The notes beneath the pieces were generated by a model, which worked only from the letters and a program-made list of their open reading frames with translations, was not told the origin of the DNA and searched no databases. DNA of 64,000 bases from Gammaproteobacteria bacterium RIFCSPHIGHO2_12_FULL_36_30. GTDB taxonomy: Bacteria; Pseudomonadota; Gammaproteobacteria; Coxiellales; Coxiellaceae. The position numbers and the translations under genes were made by a program. Every line of letters begins with the position of its first letter. Position 1 is the stretch's first letter. The stretch is from the NCBI GenBank assembly GCA_001801815.1, contig MGXU01000003.1, positions 1-64,000 of the forward strand, in the 5' to 3' direction. Positions 1 through 9,858 of the stretch are shown here, in pieces.

Positions 1-67
1 GGCCTTCTCCTTGCAGTTTTGATTTCTAGCGAAACCAAACGTACAGGATTAAGTCGTGTCGTTCAAA

Positions 68-1885
68 TTAATTTAAAAGTTGAGAATGGCGTGAATATGT
101 AAAACTATCACCTGCTAAATTAGTGATGACGGGTGCGGTGTTTGCACCTCCACCTCCACTTATTTCATTCACGATAACCATCGCATCATAATTTACAGAA
201 GTTCCCCCATCACCGTCGGTTAACACAAATCGAATGGTTCTTGTTCCAACGGTAGGAGTCGTTACATCGGTATCTTGATAAGTAATATTCGAGAGCAATG
301 CGCTTGTTGCAGCAGGTGTTGCATTGGTATTTAAATTAATAACTAGATTTGCGCCGCTGATTCCACCGGTGTAACTACCAATCATGACACCACCATACAT
401 CACATTGGATCCTGATACGCCAATCTGGCCAGTAGCATTTCCTTGATTGCGAACAGCCAGTCTATCTTCAGCGCTATCTGATCCTGAAACAAACGATACC
501 GTTAATGTGCCTCCAGCAAAATTACCGGAATCAGCATCTGTTACTACAACACTACTACCATGATCAATGACAATTGCACCTGCACCTTCTGAATAAGTAA
601 AACTATCACCTGCTAAATTAGTGATGACGGGTGCGGTGTTTGCAGTAGTAGCGGTCGTTGTTGTTGTGGTGCTAGTGCTGTAATAAGTTGTTTGATATGA
701 AGTCGTATAGGTTGGCGTGTATGAATAAGTTGGTGTATATGTGCTAGTAGTATAACTACTCGTGCTGCCATAACTTGTTCCATAATAACTACCACTTGTA
801 TTGTAACCGGTTGTATAGGAAGTACCCGAAGAGCTTGTAGCGATTGGCGCTATTGCTATCGTTGGCGAAACATATGAAAAATTACTAGTATATGTATTCA
901 CTGACTCATGCGTGTAAGTTGAATATGATCCGCCCGTTGTGGCAGCGCTAGAAGCAGGAGCCACATAAGATACAGGCGCCGCCACTGTTGGTGTGCCCAT
1001 AACTGGAGCGTATGAAGCATTAGACATTGGACCATTCGTCATTTGAGCTAATGCAGCTGAAAAACCAACATCTGAACTGTGCGCAGCTGCAGCAAAACTA
1101 AAATCCATACCATGCGATTCAGCAAAACCAATGCTCGAATTACTCATCGTCATGTTACCAATAACAGCAGTCATGAAAGATCCACTTGTCATCGAGGCGG
1201 CGGCAGCAGAACCTGAACTTGATGCTGCGGTGGATGCTGCGGCGGATGTAGCAGTAGTTGTTGTAGTGCTGCTATTTCCACTTGCGCCAGCACTAGCACC
1301 ACCACCGCTTGCACTGCCATGACTTTCATTAAAAGTACCATTCGAAAAATTAACCGTATCAGATTGATGGGTAACACCTTGCATAATAATTCTGGATTGT
1401 TCGACATTACCACTACCATTACCGGCAGCACCCGCCTCCGAATTCGCAGATATTTTTGATACTTCGTGAGCAACAGCTGCATGGTCATTTTTGGAAACAG
1501 CTTGATAACTTTGTCCGCTCGATTCAGCACTGTGTGTTGTCGTGTCGTGTTGCGCCGGATCTTCTGTAGCGGGTTTTGTCACATTTAATTTTTCGTTTGA
1601 AGTATGCTGTGTAACATAATCTCCAGAAGCAGTAGTAGGTGGTGCTGCCACTGTACCCATTTTTGACTCATGTTCATTTACTGCTGTGAGCTGACTTGCT
1701 TTTTCAACTTGCTGACCCTGATTAATCCCACCGCGATTTTGCGAACTTTCATCTTCACTACGCGTAGCGCCTAAAGTATGATCTTCTGCATCCAAATTTT
1801 GAGCAGGCGAACCCTGATGCTGTTCCAAATTCTCATCTGGCACATCTGCATTACCAAAATTTTTTGGCGTAACATCATCGGCCAT
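68..1885 (-). CDS. Repeat-containing surface/adhesin-like protein, 3' end truncated or collapsed
   Basis: 605 residues with no signal peptide. Residues 1-170 are acidic and hydrophilic. About 190-420 is low-complexity Ser/Thr/Gly/Tyr sequence. About 420-585 resembles a cadherin- or VCBS-type beta-sandwich repeat, opening NTAPVITNLAGDSFTYS and containing VVTDADSGNF and VLTDGDGG motifs. A second copy of the opening motif begins near residue 583, exactly 166 residues later, but after TYS the sequence changes to seven unrelated residues and a stop. Proteins of this build are usually long adhesins exported by type I secretion with many repeats and a C-terminal secretion signal, which is missing here. 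Strong SD AGGAG lies 8 bases before the ATG. Truncation, pseudogenisation or a collapsed assembly repeat are all possible. Confidence 0.6.
   Translation of the reverse strand: MADDVTPKNFGNADVPDENLEQHQGSPAQNLDAEDHTLGATRSEDESSQNRGGINQGQQVEKASQLTAVNEHESKMGTVAAPPTTASGDYVTQHTSNEKLNVTKPATEDPAQHDTTTHSAESSGQSYQAVSKNDHAAVAHEVSKISANSEAGAAGNGSGNVEQSRIIMQGVTHQSDTVNFSNGTFNESHGSASGGGASAGASGNSSTTTTTATSAAASTAASSSGSAAAASMTSGSFMTAVIGNMTMSNSSIGFAESHGMDFSFAAAAHSSDVGFSAALAQMTNGPMSNASYAPVMGTPTVAAPVSYVAPASSAATTGGSYSTYTHESVNTYTSNFSYVSPTIAIAPIATSSSGTSYTTGYNTSGSYYGTSYGSTSSYTTSTYTPTYSYTPTYTTSYQTTYYSTSTTTTTTATTANTAPVITNLAGDSFTYSEGAGAIVIDHGSSVVVTDADSGNFAGGTLTVSFVSGSDSAEDRLAVRNQGNATGQIGVSGSNVMYGGVMIGSYTGGISGANLVINLNTNATPAATSALLSNITYQDTDVTTPTVGTRTIRFVLTDGDGGTSVNYDAMVIVNEISGGGGANTAPVITNLAGDSFTYSRHSQLLN
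99..146 (-). repeat. Copy 2 of a perfect 48-bp direct repeat
   Basis: This 48-bp stretch is identical to 597-644. The copies are 498 bp apart, which is 166 codons, so they mark successive protein repeats in the same frame. Similarity ends just 5' on the plus strand of this copy, a few bases into the flank. Confidence 0.85.
597..644 (-). repeat. Copy 1 of a perfect 48-bp direct repeat
   Basis: Identical to 99-146. It encodes the NTAPVITNLAGDSFTY opening of the first full beta-sandwich repeat in the adhesin-like protein. Confidence 0.85.
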
Positions 1886-1930
1886 AACGGCTCCTAGTCA
1901 TAATCTAAAACCATCTTTACTACAATGAGA

Positions 1931-1936
1931 ATTATA
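1931..1936 (-). promoter_or_regulatory. Candidate -10 box for the adhesin-like gene
   Basis: Consensus TATAAT on the minus strand, about 46 bases before the start codon. No good -35 match is visible at 17 bases. The rest of the gap up to 2079 shows nothing else beyond AT-rich sequence after glmM. Confidence 0.35.
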
Positions 1937-2079
1937 GGTCAGCACGAGGAAAATGTTTGATAATACAGAACCTTAAATGCTATATTTTTCAATATGTTAT
2001 AGCGTCTTGATTAAGAGGGTATATTATTTTCACTGTAATTTTTTAGATTTTTCAAAAAATTTTCTTTTGATACAATTGG

Positions 2080-3429
2080 TTATAACGTATCTTGATGCGT
2101 GTCTTCAGCGGCAAAACATTTCTGAACAATATTCACAAGCGATTCTGCAACAATATGTGCTTGTGCTTCTTTATCACATTCAACCATCACGCGTACACAA
2201 GATTCAGTTCCTGATGCGCGAAGTAAAATGCGACCGGAACCATTTAATTTTTTTTCAGCGTCAAAAACTGCGCGAGAAATTTCTGGCATGGTAGAAAATG
2301 CTGCGGGATTTTTTACTTTTACATTGAGTAAAATTTGCGGACGCTTTTGCATTATTTTTTTTAATTCGTGTAATGGTTTTTGAGTATATTGCATAATTTG
2401 CAATACTTGTAATGCGGTAATAATGCCATCGCCCGTTGTTGCATAATCTAAATTTACAATATGACCAGAATTTTCACCACCCAATTTCCAATTATGTTGT
2501 AATAATTTTTCTAAAACATAACGATCACCGACGAGAGCACGTTCAAATTTTATATTGTGCGATTGCACTACTTTTTCTAAACCTAAATTACTCATTAAAG
2601 TTCCAACAACCGCAGAATATTTTTTTGTTTCATCCGTTGCAAGAATACATAATATTTCATCGCCATCGACAATTTCGCCAAGATGATCAACCATCATTAA
2701 ACGATCACCATCACCGTCGAATGCAATTCCACAATCTGCTTTTTCTTGTAAAACTTTTTCCTGTAAACTTTTTACATTTGTTGCACCACATTTTTCATTA
2801 ATATTTTTTCCGTTTGGTTTTGCGTGAATTGAAATAATATTTGCATTGAATGCAGAAAAAATTTCAGGCGCACAATTAAATGTTGCGCCATTTGCGCAAT
2901 CTAAAATTATTTTTTTATTATGTAAATTTAATGTTTGAAATAATTGTATGCAATGTGAAATGTATTGTGAAGTGGCATTATGTAACGCTGTCGCCTCTCT
3001 TTTCACACTCACACCCACACTCACACCAACCCTTTCTTCAATTTCATTTTCCGCCGCATCTGATAATTTAAATCCATCATGTCCAATTATTTTTATTCCA
3101 TTATCATCGTACGGATTATGTGATGCGCTAATAATAATCCCTGCGGACGCAGATAATTTTTTTGTTAAAAATGCAACGGCGGGTGTTGAAATAATTCCTA
3201 ACAAAACAACATCAACACCAGCGGATAATAATCCATCCTGCAAGGCGTTTTGTAATGATTCACCTGATTCTCGTGTGTCGCGTCCAATTAAAACGCGTGG
3301 TGTTTTTGTTTCTGCATTTAATACAATACCAATTGCGTATCCTAATTTTTTTATAAATTCAGGATTGATAACTGATCCGCCAACTTTTCCACGAATACCA
3401 TCTGTGCCGAAATATTTTTTTTGTGACAT
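2080..3429 (-). CDS. glmM: Phosphoglucosamine mutase
   Basis: Interconverts glucosamine-6-phosphate and glucosamine-1-phosphate, the cytoplasmic step toward UDP-GlcNAc for peptidoglycan and LPS. 449 residues, normal for the family. The catalytic phosphoserine loop SASHNP is at residues 101-106 (Ser103), the metal loop DGDGDR at 238-243, and the phosphate-binding RASGTE near the C-terminus. A longer in-frame ORF reaches upstream to 3570, but it lies inside ftsH; MSQKKYFGTDGIRG is the standard N-terminus, so the ATG at 3429 is used. It starts 7 bases after the ftsH stop, so the two are co-transcribed. In many gammaproteobacteria folP lies between ftsH and glmM; it is absent here. Confidence 0.97.
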   Translation of the reverse strand: MSQKKYFGTDGIRGKVGGSVINPEFIKKLGYAIGIVLNAETKTPRVLIGRDTRESGESLQNALQDGLLSAGVDVVLLGIISTPAVAFLTKKLSASAGIIISASHNPYDDNGIKIIGHDGFKLSDAAENEIEERVGVSVGVSVKREATALHNATSQYISHCIQLFQTLNLHNKKIILDCANGATFNCAPEIFSAFNANIISIHAKPNGKNINEKCGATNVKSLQEKVLQEKADCGIAFDGDGDRLMMVDHLGEIVDGDEILCILATDETKKYSAVVGTLMSNLGLEKVVQSHNIKFERALVGDRYVLEKLLQHNWKLGGENSGHIVNLDYATTGDGIITALQVLQIMQYTQKPLHELKKIMQKRPQILLNVKVKNPAAFSTMPEISRAVFDAEKKLNGSGRILLRASGTESCVRVMVECDKEAQAHIVAESLVNIVQKCFAAEDTHQDTL

Positions 3430-3436
3430 AACTTTA

Positions 3437-5359
3437 TTACTGCGCAGAATCAGTTTGCATCGACGACGATGTTGGAGCTTGTGTTGATGATGCTTGCTTT
3501 TTCGGCGCAGTATTTTCACGCGCGGATAATGCATCATCCCATCCAGGCGGTGCGCTTGGAATTTTGCCATCCATGATTTCTTTTATTTGTGTGTCATCAA
3601 TTGTTTCGTATTTCATTAATGCATCTGCCATGATATGCAATTTATCATCATGCTCTTTTAATACTGTTTTTGCAGTCTCATATGCATTATCAATAATTTT
3701 TCTCACTTCAATATCAATTTGTTTATTGGTTTCATCGGAAACTTCGCGGCGTTGTGTCATGCTGCGACCTAAAAATACTTCGCCTTGTTCTTCGCCGTAA
3801 GTTAATGGGCCCATTGCATCTGATAATCCCCATTTTGTAACCATATTGCGCGCAATTTCTGTTGCGCGTTCGATATCATTTGATGCGCCGGTTGTAACAG
3901 CATCTTTACCAAAAATAATTTCTTCTGCACAACGTCCGCCAAATAATGCTGCTAATTGACATAATAAACGACGTTTAGAATAACTATAACGATCAGCTTC
4001 TGGTAAAAACATCGTAACACCGAGCGCGCGACCCCGTGGAATAATTGTTACTTTATAAACGGGATCATGTTCAGGCATATATAATCCAACAATCGCGTGA
4101 CCTGATTCATGAAATGCAGTTAAATTTTTCTCTGCATCACTCATCACCATCGAGCGACGTTCAGCGCCCATCATAATTTTATCTTTTGCTTTTTCAAAAT
4201 CGATCATCTCAACATTTTTTTTATTTTCGCGCGCAGCAAATAATGCAGCTTCATTTACTAAATTCGCTAAATCTGCGCCGGAAAATCCAGGTGTTCCGCG
4301 CGCAATGACTGCGGGCTTTGTATCGGTTGAAACAGGCACTTTTTGCATATGCACAATTAAAATTTGTTCGCGACCTTTAATGTCCGGCAATGGCACAACA
4401 ACTTGTCGATCAAAACGACCTGGGCGCAATAATGCAGGATCTAAAACATCAGGACGGTTTGTTGCCGCCATCACAATAATGCCTTCTTTTCCTTCGAATC
4501 CATCCATTTCAACTAATAATTGATTGAGTGTTTGTTCGCGTTCATCATGACCGCCGCCTAAACCTGCACCACGATGACGACCGACCGCATCAATTTCATC
4601 GATAAAAATAATACAAGGCGCATGTTTTTTTGCTTGATCAAACATGTCACGCACACGTGACGCACCAACACCGACAAACATTTCCACAAAATCAGAACCA
4701 GAAATTGTGAAGAATGGCACTTTCGCTTCGCCTGCAACTGCTTTTGCTAATAATGTTTTACCTGTTCCAGGAGATCCCACTAACAAAACACCGCACGGCA
4801 TTTTTCCGCCGAGTTTTTGAAATTTATTCGGATCTTTTAAAAATTCCACCATTTCTTCTAATTCTTGTTTTGCTTCGTCAACACCCGCAACATCCGCAAA
4901 TGTAACTTTTACTTGATCCATTCCAAGTAATCGCGCTTTGCTTCGCCCAAACGACATCGGCCCACCTTTGCCGCCGCCTTGCATTTGACGCATCATAAAA
5001 ATCCAGAAAACAATCATTAAAATTACCGGTGCTAAATAATAAAAAACTTTTGCTAAAAAGCTGGGTTGTTTCGGCGGCTCACCGATCACAGTTACTTTCT
5101 GTTTCATTAAAGTATCAAGTAGATTTTGATCTGGCATCGCCATGTATGTGGAAAATGCTTTGCCGTCTTTCGTTTTACCGGTGATATCGTTATTTTGAAC
5201 AACAACGCTGTCAACATTGCCAGCTTTCACCGCCTGCAAAAATTCGGAATAAGTATATTGCGCCGCTTGTGGTTGTTGCTGGCCATAATTGCTGAATACA
5301 AAAACCAGCACGACAATGACAAACAGCCAGATAAATAATGTTCTTAATCTTTCGTTCAA
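3437..5359 (-). CDS. ftsH: ATP-dependent zinc metalloprotease FtsH
   Basis: Membrane-anchored AAA+ protease that degrades misassembled membrane proteins and regulatory substrates such as LpxC. 640 residues. TM1 is about 6-23, a periplasmic segment follows to about 100, TM2 is about 107-123. Walker A is GSPGTGKT at 195-202, with Ser where most homologues have Pro at the second position. Walker B is [12 protein letters not shown], followed by the second-region-of-homology arginines. The zinc site HESGH lies near residue 420. The C-terminal tail is Ser/Thr/Gln-rich. It sits between rlmE (upstream, 30-base gap) and glmM (downstream), the usual rlmE-ftsH order. Confidence 0.98.
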   Translation of the reverse strand: MNERLRTLFIWLFVIVVLVFVFSNYGQQQPQAAQYTYSEFLQAVKAGNVDSVVVQNNDITGKTKDGKAFSTYMAMPDQNLLDTLMKQKVTVIGEPPKQPSFLAKVFYYLAPVILMIVFWIFMMRQMQGGGKGGPMSFGRSKARLLGMDQVKVTFADVAGVDEAKQELEEMVEFLKDPNKFQKLGGKMPCGVLLVGSPGTGKTLLAKAVAGEAKVPFFTISGSDFVEMFVGVGASRVRDMFDQAKKHAPCIIFIDEIDAVGRHRGAGLGGGHDEREQTLNQLLVEMDGFEGKEGIIVMAATNRPDVLDPALLRPGRFDRQVVVPLPDIKGREQILIVHMQKVPVSTDTKPAVIARGTPGFSGADLANLVNEAALFAARENKKNVEMIDFEKAKDKIMMGAERRSMVMSDAEKNLTAFHESGHAIVGLYMPEHDPVYKVTIIPRGRALGVTMFLPEADRYSYSKRRLLCQLAALFGGRCAEEIIFGKDAVTTGASNDIERATEIARNMVTKWGLSDAMGPLTYGEEQGEVFLGRSMTQRREVSDETNKQIDIEVRKIIDNAYETAKTVLKEHDDKLHIMADALMKYETIDDTQIKEIMDGKIPSAPPGWDDALSARENTAPKKQASSTQAPTSSSMQTDSAQ

Positions 5360-5389
5360 AATAGATTCCTCATAAGCAATACGACTCTT

Positions 5390-6013
5390 TCAAGTATAAC
5401 GTCCCTGAAAACCAATGGCTAATACATAAAGCTCTTTTGACTCAGAACGTGACGCATCAGGCTTCCGGTATTTTACTTGTTTAAAGGCAGATTTCACCTC
5501 TTTTAAAAACGCTTCAAGTCCTTCGCCTTGAAATGCCTTAAAAAGCAGCGTTCCGCCCGGTTTTAATATTTTTTCCGCACAGTCTAACGCTAATTCCAAC
5601 AAATGAATACTGCGAGGTAAATCAATGCAGCTTTGCCCCGTTAAATTTGGCGCGATGTCTGAAATAATCACATCTGCTTTTTTTTGATCTAACGCTGCGA
5701 TAAGCTGATTCAAAATTATTTCATCATTAAAATCACCTTGAATAAAAGTCACTTGCGGCGGCATAATTTCAAGCGGCAATAAATCAACTGCAATAATTTT
5801 TCCGCGATCGCCAATACATTGACTTGTAATTTGCAACCATCCACCTGGCGCCGCACCTAAATCAACAACTGTCATTCCTGATTTAAATATTTTATCTTTT
5901 TCCTGAATCGCTAATAATTTAAATGCAGAGCGCGAAACATAACCTTGACGTTTTGCTTCTTTCACAAATGGATCTGTTACGTGGCGTCGAAGCCAAGCTC
6001 TGCTGCCGGTCAT
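5390..6013 (-). CDS. rlmE: 23S rRNA (uridine2552-2'-O)-methyltransferase
   Basis: Methylates U2552 in the A-loop of 23S rRNA during late 50S assembly (RrmJ/FtsJ). 207 residues from the ATG at 6013. The SAM motif is VVDLGAAPGGW, and the K-D-K-E catalytic set is visible as SAFKL, SDIAPN, LFKAFQGEG and SESKELY. A TTG four codons upstream (6025) is also in frame, but MTGSRAW matches the family N-terminus and has GGTGA at a suitable distance. That SD overlaps the TGA of the upstream NYN gene, suggesting coupling. Confidence 0.96.
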   Translation of the reverse strand: MTGSRAWLRRHVTDPFVKEAKRQGYVSRSAFKLLAIQEKDKIFKSGMTVVDLGAAPGGWLQITSQCIGDRGKIIAVDLLPLEIMPPQVTFIQGDFNDEIILNQLIAALDQKKADVIISDIAPNLTGQSCIDLPRSIHLLELALDCAEKILKPGGTLLFKAFQGEGLEAFLKEVKSAFKQVKYRKPDASRSESKELYVLAIGFQGRYT

Positions 6014-6018
6014 AAATA

Positions 6019-6651
6019 TCACCAATTAAGTGGTTTTGTGATAATTGAATTAGGAATTTTACTGGGAAGTTGTGAATTCGCCAAGACAGTATGTCGAATG
6101 GGTTTAATAAAATCTGCGTGTGTGCAAAGTTGTCTTGATGGTTTTCTTTTTGAGTTGATATTTGGAAAGATTAACCCAAGATTTTTTTTATGATGCATTT
6201 TAACTAATTTCATCGGTTCAGCTAAATCACTATCATTCGAAACTAAAACGGCACAATCATAATTATTTAACCATGCATCATTTAAAAGATGTGCTGCTAA
6301 ATTAACGTCAGAACCTTTTTCTTCCGTTTTAAGAATATTAATAAATTCCGGCGGAGGATTCGCAACTTTTGCTTTTACTTCGTGTGTTAAATAATGACCG
6401 TAATGAATTTCGATTTCGGAAATAAAAGTTTCTATTGCGCTCAAGTAATATCTTTGGTGTAAACGAGATTGCTCATCATTCGTTCTGGTTGAAACTAGCG
6501 CCGTAAAATATTTAATTTTACAAATTTGATGCGAACTATCTAATAATTTTTCAAAAAGACTTTTTAAATCTAACCAACGATAAGGAGTTTTTTTCAGGCA
6601 GCCATAATACAAATTAAAGCCGTCAACATAGATAATAGTTCGTTGCATCAT
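6019..6651 (-). CDS. NYN/LabA-like (DUF88) PIN-fold protein
   Basis: 210 residues. Begins RTIIYVDGFNLYYG, the N-terminal NYN strand with its conserved Asp, and continues with KGSDVNLAAHLLNDA and CAVLVSNDSDLAEPM, the acidic residues that bind metal in PIN-like nucleases. Family members are probable RNA- or DNA-processing nucleases; the substrate here is unknown. The C-terminal ~40 residues are basic. The stop lies 5 bases before the rlmE ATG, so it may share its transcript. This is not a usual neighbour of rlmE. A terminator-like hairpin lies only 13 bases before its start codon. Confidence 0.8.
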   Translation of the reverse strand: MMQRTIIYVDGFNLYYGCLKKTPYRWLDLKSLFEKLLDSSHQICKIKYFTALVSTRTNDEQSRLHQRYYLSAIETFISEIEIHYGHYLTHEVKAKVANPPPEFINILKTEEKGSDVNLAAHLLNDAWLNNYDCAVLVSNDSDLAEPMKLVKMHHKKNLGLIFPNINSKRKPSRQLCTHADFIKPIRHTVLANSQLPSKIPNSIITKPLNW

Positions 6652-6663
6652 GATGAGTTCTTA

Positions 6664-6691
6664 GAAAAAACAAGAGCCACCTAGGTGGCTC
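6664..6691 (-). terminator. Rho-independent terminator after the ydiJ-like gene
   Basis: A perfect 18-base palindrome (6674-6691, arms GAGCCACCT/AGGTGGCTC) is followed on the minus strand by TTG and six Ts. It ends 13 bases before the NYN start codon, so it could also act as an attenuator for NYN-rlmE-ftsH-glmM. Confidence 0.75.
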
Positions 6692-6758
6692 CGTGGCCTG
6701 CGAGAAAAGTCGACAGGCGAAGTAGTAATGTCAAGTGTAGGTATTTTTCAGGATTATG

Positions 6759-9700
6759 TCAAGCAATGTTGGTGGTTTTCAACAGCATTTCAGCTGGATG
6801 TTTTGGCGCAAATCTTAGCATACGTTTCACCTGATGGCGACAAGAAAAACCTGTACATAAAATATTTTCTGTCGGTATTGTTTCGATTGCTGTTTTCCAA
6901 CTCAATTCAAATAAATTTTTAGATGTTTTCTGGTGACACGTTTCATAGCCATAACTTCCCGCCATGCCACAACAACCTGTATTGATAATTTTTAAATCTA
7001 TATTAAAATGCGCAAAAATTTTCTGCCATTGCATTGGCGATTCAATTGCTAAACTTTTTTCAGTGCAATGCGAAAATAAATAATAAGTTTTTTTTAATTC
7101 AGAATTATTTTTTTGTGGGAACTCATTTAATTTATTTAATAAAAATTCCTGCATTAATAATATGTTAAAATTAATTTTTTCATTTGAAAATTGCGCGTAT
7201 TCATCGCGAAAACAAAGTGTAATGCTGGGATCAATTCCAATGATTGGGAAACCCAATGCAGAAATTTTATTAAATAAAACAACATTGCGATTGACAATTT
7301 TTCTAAATGTTTGTAAATAACCTTTTGCATGTAATGGTTTTCCACTTTCAATAAATGGTAAAACTAAAACGCGATATCCCAATCTCGATAATAATTCGTA
7401 AAAATGTTTTACTACTTCTGAGTCATAATAAGTTGTGACAACATCAGGTAATAACACAATTGATTTTTTAATTTCATCCTGAGACATTTTTTCTGCTTGT
7501 GATAAATCAAAAAAATTTGCTGAATTTTTTTGTAAATTATTTTTTAATGCTGGATAACTTAATTGCGGCAAATCAACCAATCCAATTGCGCGCATAATCA
7601 TGCGATAAAAAAATGTTTTCGCAAAAAAATTATTAAAACGCGGAAATTTTTCTTGAAGCGGGGCAATGCGTTCAATATGCGCCAACAAAAAATCTTTTAA
7701 TGAACGTTGGTATCGCGTGTAATATTGTTCTAGAAATTTCGCTTTAAACCCTGGCACATTGACTTTATTCGGACAGTGAGACGCGCACGCTTTGCATTCC
7801 AAACATTCTTTCATCGTCTCAAAAACTTCGCGCGAATAATCTTGTTTTTTTCGCAGCGAATTCCAAGAGCGTTGAAAAAAATTCGCAGGTTTTATTTTTG
7901 TCACATCATTATTTTTTAATTGCAATTGCCGCAACCATTCTCGCATTGCAACTGCACGCCCCTTCGGTGAAAACCATCTATTTTTTGTGGCCTTTTCAGA
8001 TGGGCACATCACATTATCTAAATGATAATTAAAACAAACTGCATTTCCATTGCAATTTATTACTTCTGGAAAAAAATTTTCACGAATATTTTTTGAAATT
8101 TCTCGGTCATTATGAGCGCGTAATGAATTATACGGATCAACTAATTTACGCTGACCTTTTAGTGACGTAAATAATTTTCCGGGATTAAAACGATCAAATG
8201 GATCAAACACAGTTTTAATTTCACGAAATGCGCGAAATAATTTTTCACCAAAATGTTTTTCGCCAAACGCACTTCGAAATCCGCGTCCATGTTCGCCCCA
8301 CAACACGCCGCCAAATTTTTCCACTAAATTAAAACATTCAACATATAATTTTTGCATTAATGCTTCATCGTTCGGATCCGTTAAATCCAATAAAGGACGA
8401 ATATGCAAACAACCAACATCACAATGTCCGTACGCGCCAAATTTAATATTATATTTTTCAAATAATGCTTCCAATTCTTTTACATATTCCGGCAAATATT
8501 GCAGCGGCACCATTGAATCTTCAACAAATCCAACTGGTTTCCGATTGCCTGGCGTATTATTTAAAACGCCTAAAACACGGCTGCGAAATTCCCATATTAA
8601 TAAAATATCATCTAAATTTTTTATCAACCTAAAATTACAAATGGATTTTTTTTCATTCAGATAATTTGTTGCCTCAAGAATTTTCGCATCAAGTTCCATT
8701 TGTGAATTCACACGAAATTCCATAAAATCCAGCGATTTTGCAACATCATTTTTATCAACATCAATAATCCATTTTGAAATTAATGGAAACATCGCATCTT
8801 CTTTGACAGTCTCCATTACTTTATCGCCAATCGTTTCAATCGTCGTTGGATTTAATATTAATGCATCACGCGCAGCAGATAATGCTGTACTAAAATCTTT
8901 GTAATGCACAACAAATAATGCGCGATATTTTGGAATCGGTAATAAATTTAATTTAATTTCTGAAATAAAAATTAATGATCCTTCAGAACCACACAACATA
9001 TAATTTAAATTAAAAATTTCATCATGCAAAACTTGTTGTAAATTATATCCACTCGGTTGTCGACCTAATGGTTTTAAATGTTTTTTAATTTCTTCTTGTT
9101 TGTCACAAATTATTTTTTCAACTAATCGATAAATTTCACCAATTTGATCGGCGCGACTTTGCAGCTGATTTAAAGTATTTTGATCACATGATTTAAATTC
9201 ATGCACTGTTCCATCAATTAAAGTTGCTGTGATTGATAAAACATGCTGGCTTGTTTTTCCATAAACACGCGAACCAATTCCTGCGCCATCGGTACTGACC
9301 ATTCCGCCCAATGTTGCACGATCACCGGATGAAACAACTGGCGCAAAAAATAATCCGTGCGATTTTAATTTTTCATTTAATTCGCCAAGTGGAATTCCGG
9401 GTTGCACACGCACCCATTTTTCTGCAACATTTAATTCAATGATATTTCGCAGATAACGCGAGCAATCAATTGTAATTCCTGATGATAATGTTTGCCCAAC
9501 AATTCCCGTTCCGCCACCTTTTGCAGTAAAAGTAATGTCGCGATATTTTTCTTGTTTTCCAATGATAAAAAGAATTTCAACATCTCGCTGATTTTTCGGA
9601 AACACAACCGCTTCCGACATCACTTGATAAATACTATTATCCGTCGCAACCAACAATCGCTCTGAAAAACGCGTGGTAATATCACCAGAAAATTTTGATG

Positions 9701-9770
9701 CGTGTAATTCATCTAAATACTGTTTGTATAGCGGATGGATTTTGTCTATAGTTTCTAGCGCTGGAATCAT
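6759..9770 (-). CDS. ydiJ: YdiJ-type FAD-binding and Fe-S dehydrogenase (probable D-2-hydroxyacid dehydrogenase)
   Basis: 1003 residues, close to E. coli YdiJ (about 1018). The N-terminal PCMH-type FAD domain (about 40-270) includes AKGGGTGIVGQTLSSG and SSGDRATLGGMVSTDGAG. The FAD-oxidase C domain follows to about 540, including GHCDVGCLHIRPLLD and WGEHGRGFRSAF. A ferredoxin-like segment near 650-665 carries CLECKACASHCP, and a CCG cysteine-rich motif (TGCCGMAGSYG) lies near 933. YdiJ-family enzymes oxidise D-2-hydroxyacids such as D-2-hydroxyglutarate and pass electrons to the respiratory chain; the exact substrate is inferred. Only the one classical 4Fe-4S cysteine cluster is obvious. Confidence 0.88.
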   Translation of the reverse strand: MIPALETIDKIHPLYKQYLDELHASKFSGDITTRFSERLLVATDNSIYQVMSEAVVFPKNQRDVEILFIIGKQEKYRDITFTAKGGGTGIVGQTLSSGITIDCSRYLRNIIELNVAEKWVRVQPGIPLGELNEKLKSHGLFFAPVVSSGDRATLGGMVSTDGAGIGSRVYGKTSQHVLSITATLIDGTVHEFKSCDQNTLNQLQSRADQIGEIYRLVEKIICDKQEEIKKHLKPLGRQPSGYNLQQVLHDEIFNLNYMLCGSEGSLIFISEIKLNLLPIPKYRALFVVHYKDFSTALSAARDALILNPTTIETIGDKVMETVKEDAMFPLISKWIIDVDKNDVAKSLDFMEFRVNSQMELDAKILEATNYLNEKKSICNFRLIKNLDDILLIWEFRSRVLGVLNNTPGNRKPVGFVEDSMVPLQYLPEYVKELEALFEKYNIKFGAYGHCDVGCLHIRPLLDLTDPNDEALMQKLYVECFNLVEKFGGVLWGEHGRGFRSAFGEKHFGEKLFRAFREIKTVFDPFDRFNPGKLFTSLKGQRKLVDPYNSLRAHNDREISKNIRENFFPEVINCNGNAVCFNYHLDNVMCPSEKATKNRWFSPKGRAVAMREWLRQLQLKNNDVTKIKPANFFQRSWNSLRKKQDYSREVFETMKECLECKACASHCPNKVNVPGFKAKFLEQYYTRYQRSLKDFLLAHIERIAPLQEKFPRFNNFFAKTFFYRMIMRAIGLVDLPQLSYPALKNNLQKNSANFFDLSQAEKMSQDEIKKSIVLLPDVVTTYYDSEVVKHFYELLSRLGYRVLVLPFIESGKPLHAKGYLQTFRKIVNRNVVLFNKISALGFPIIGIDPSITLCFRDEYAQFSNEKINFNILLMQEFLLNKLNEFPQKNNSELKKTYYLFSHCTEKSLAIESPMQWQKIFAHFNIDLKIINTGCCGMAGSYGYETCHQKTSKNLFELSWKTAIETIPTENILCTGFSCRHQVKRMLRFAPKHPAEMLLKTTNIA

Positions 9771-9858
9771 TTTTTTATTGTTTCATAGAATAAATTTTGG
9801 GTCAAAGTGTATAAAACAATTGTAGAATTCAGCTTTGCATAACCGAAGGTGTGTTGCT

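Noticed and set aside
1-102. Plus-strand open frame at the window edge as a gene
   Set aside because: 33 codons only, no visible start, and it ends inside the adhesin repeat; kept as an observation only.
2948-3487. 179-codon plus-strand ORF
   Set aside because: Antisense to glmM and the ftsH 3' end, which have strong motif support; composition reflects the opposite strand.
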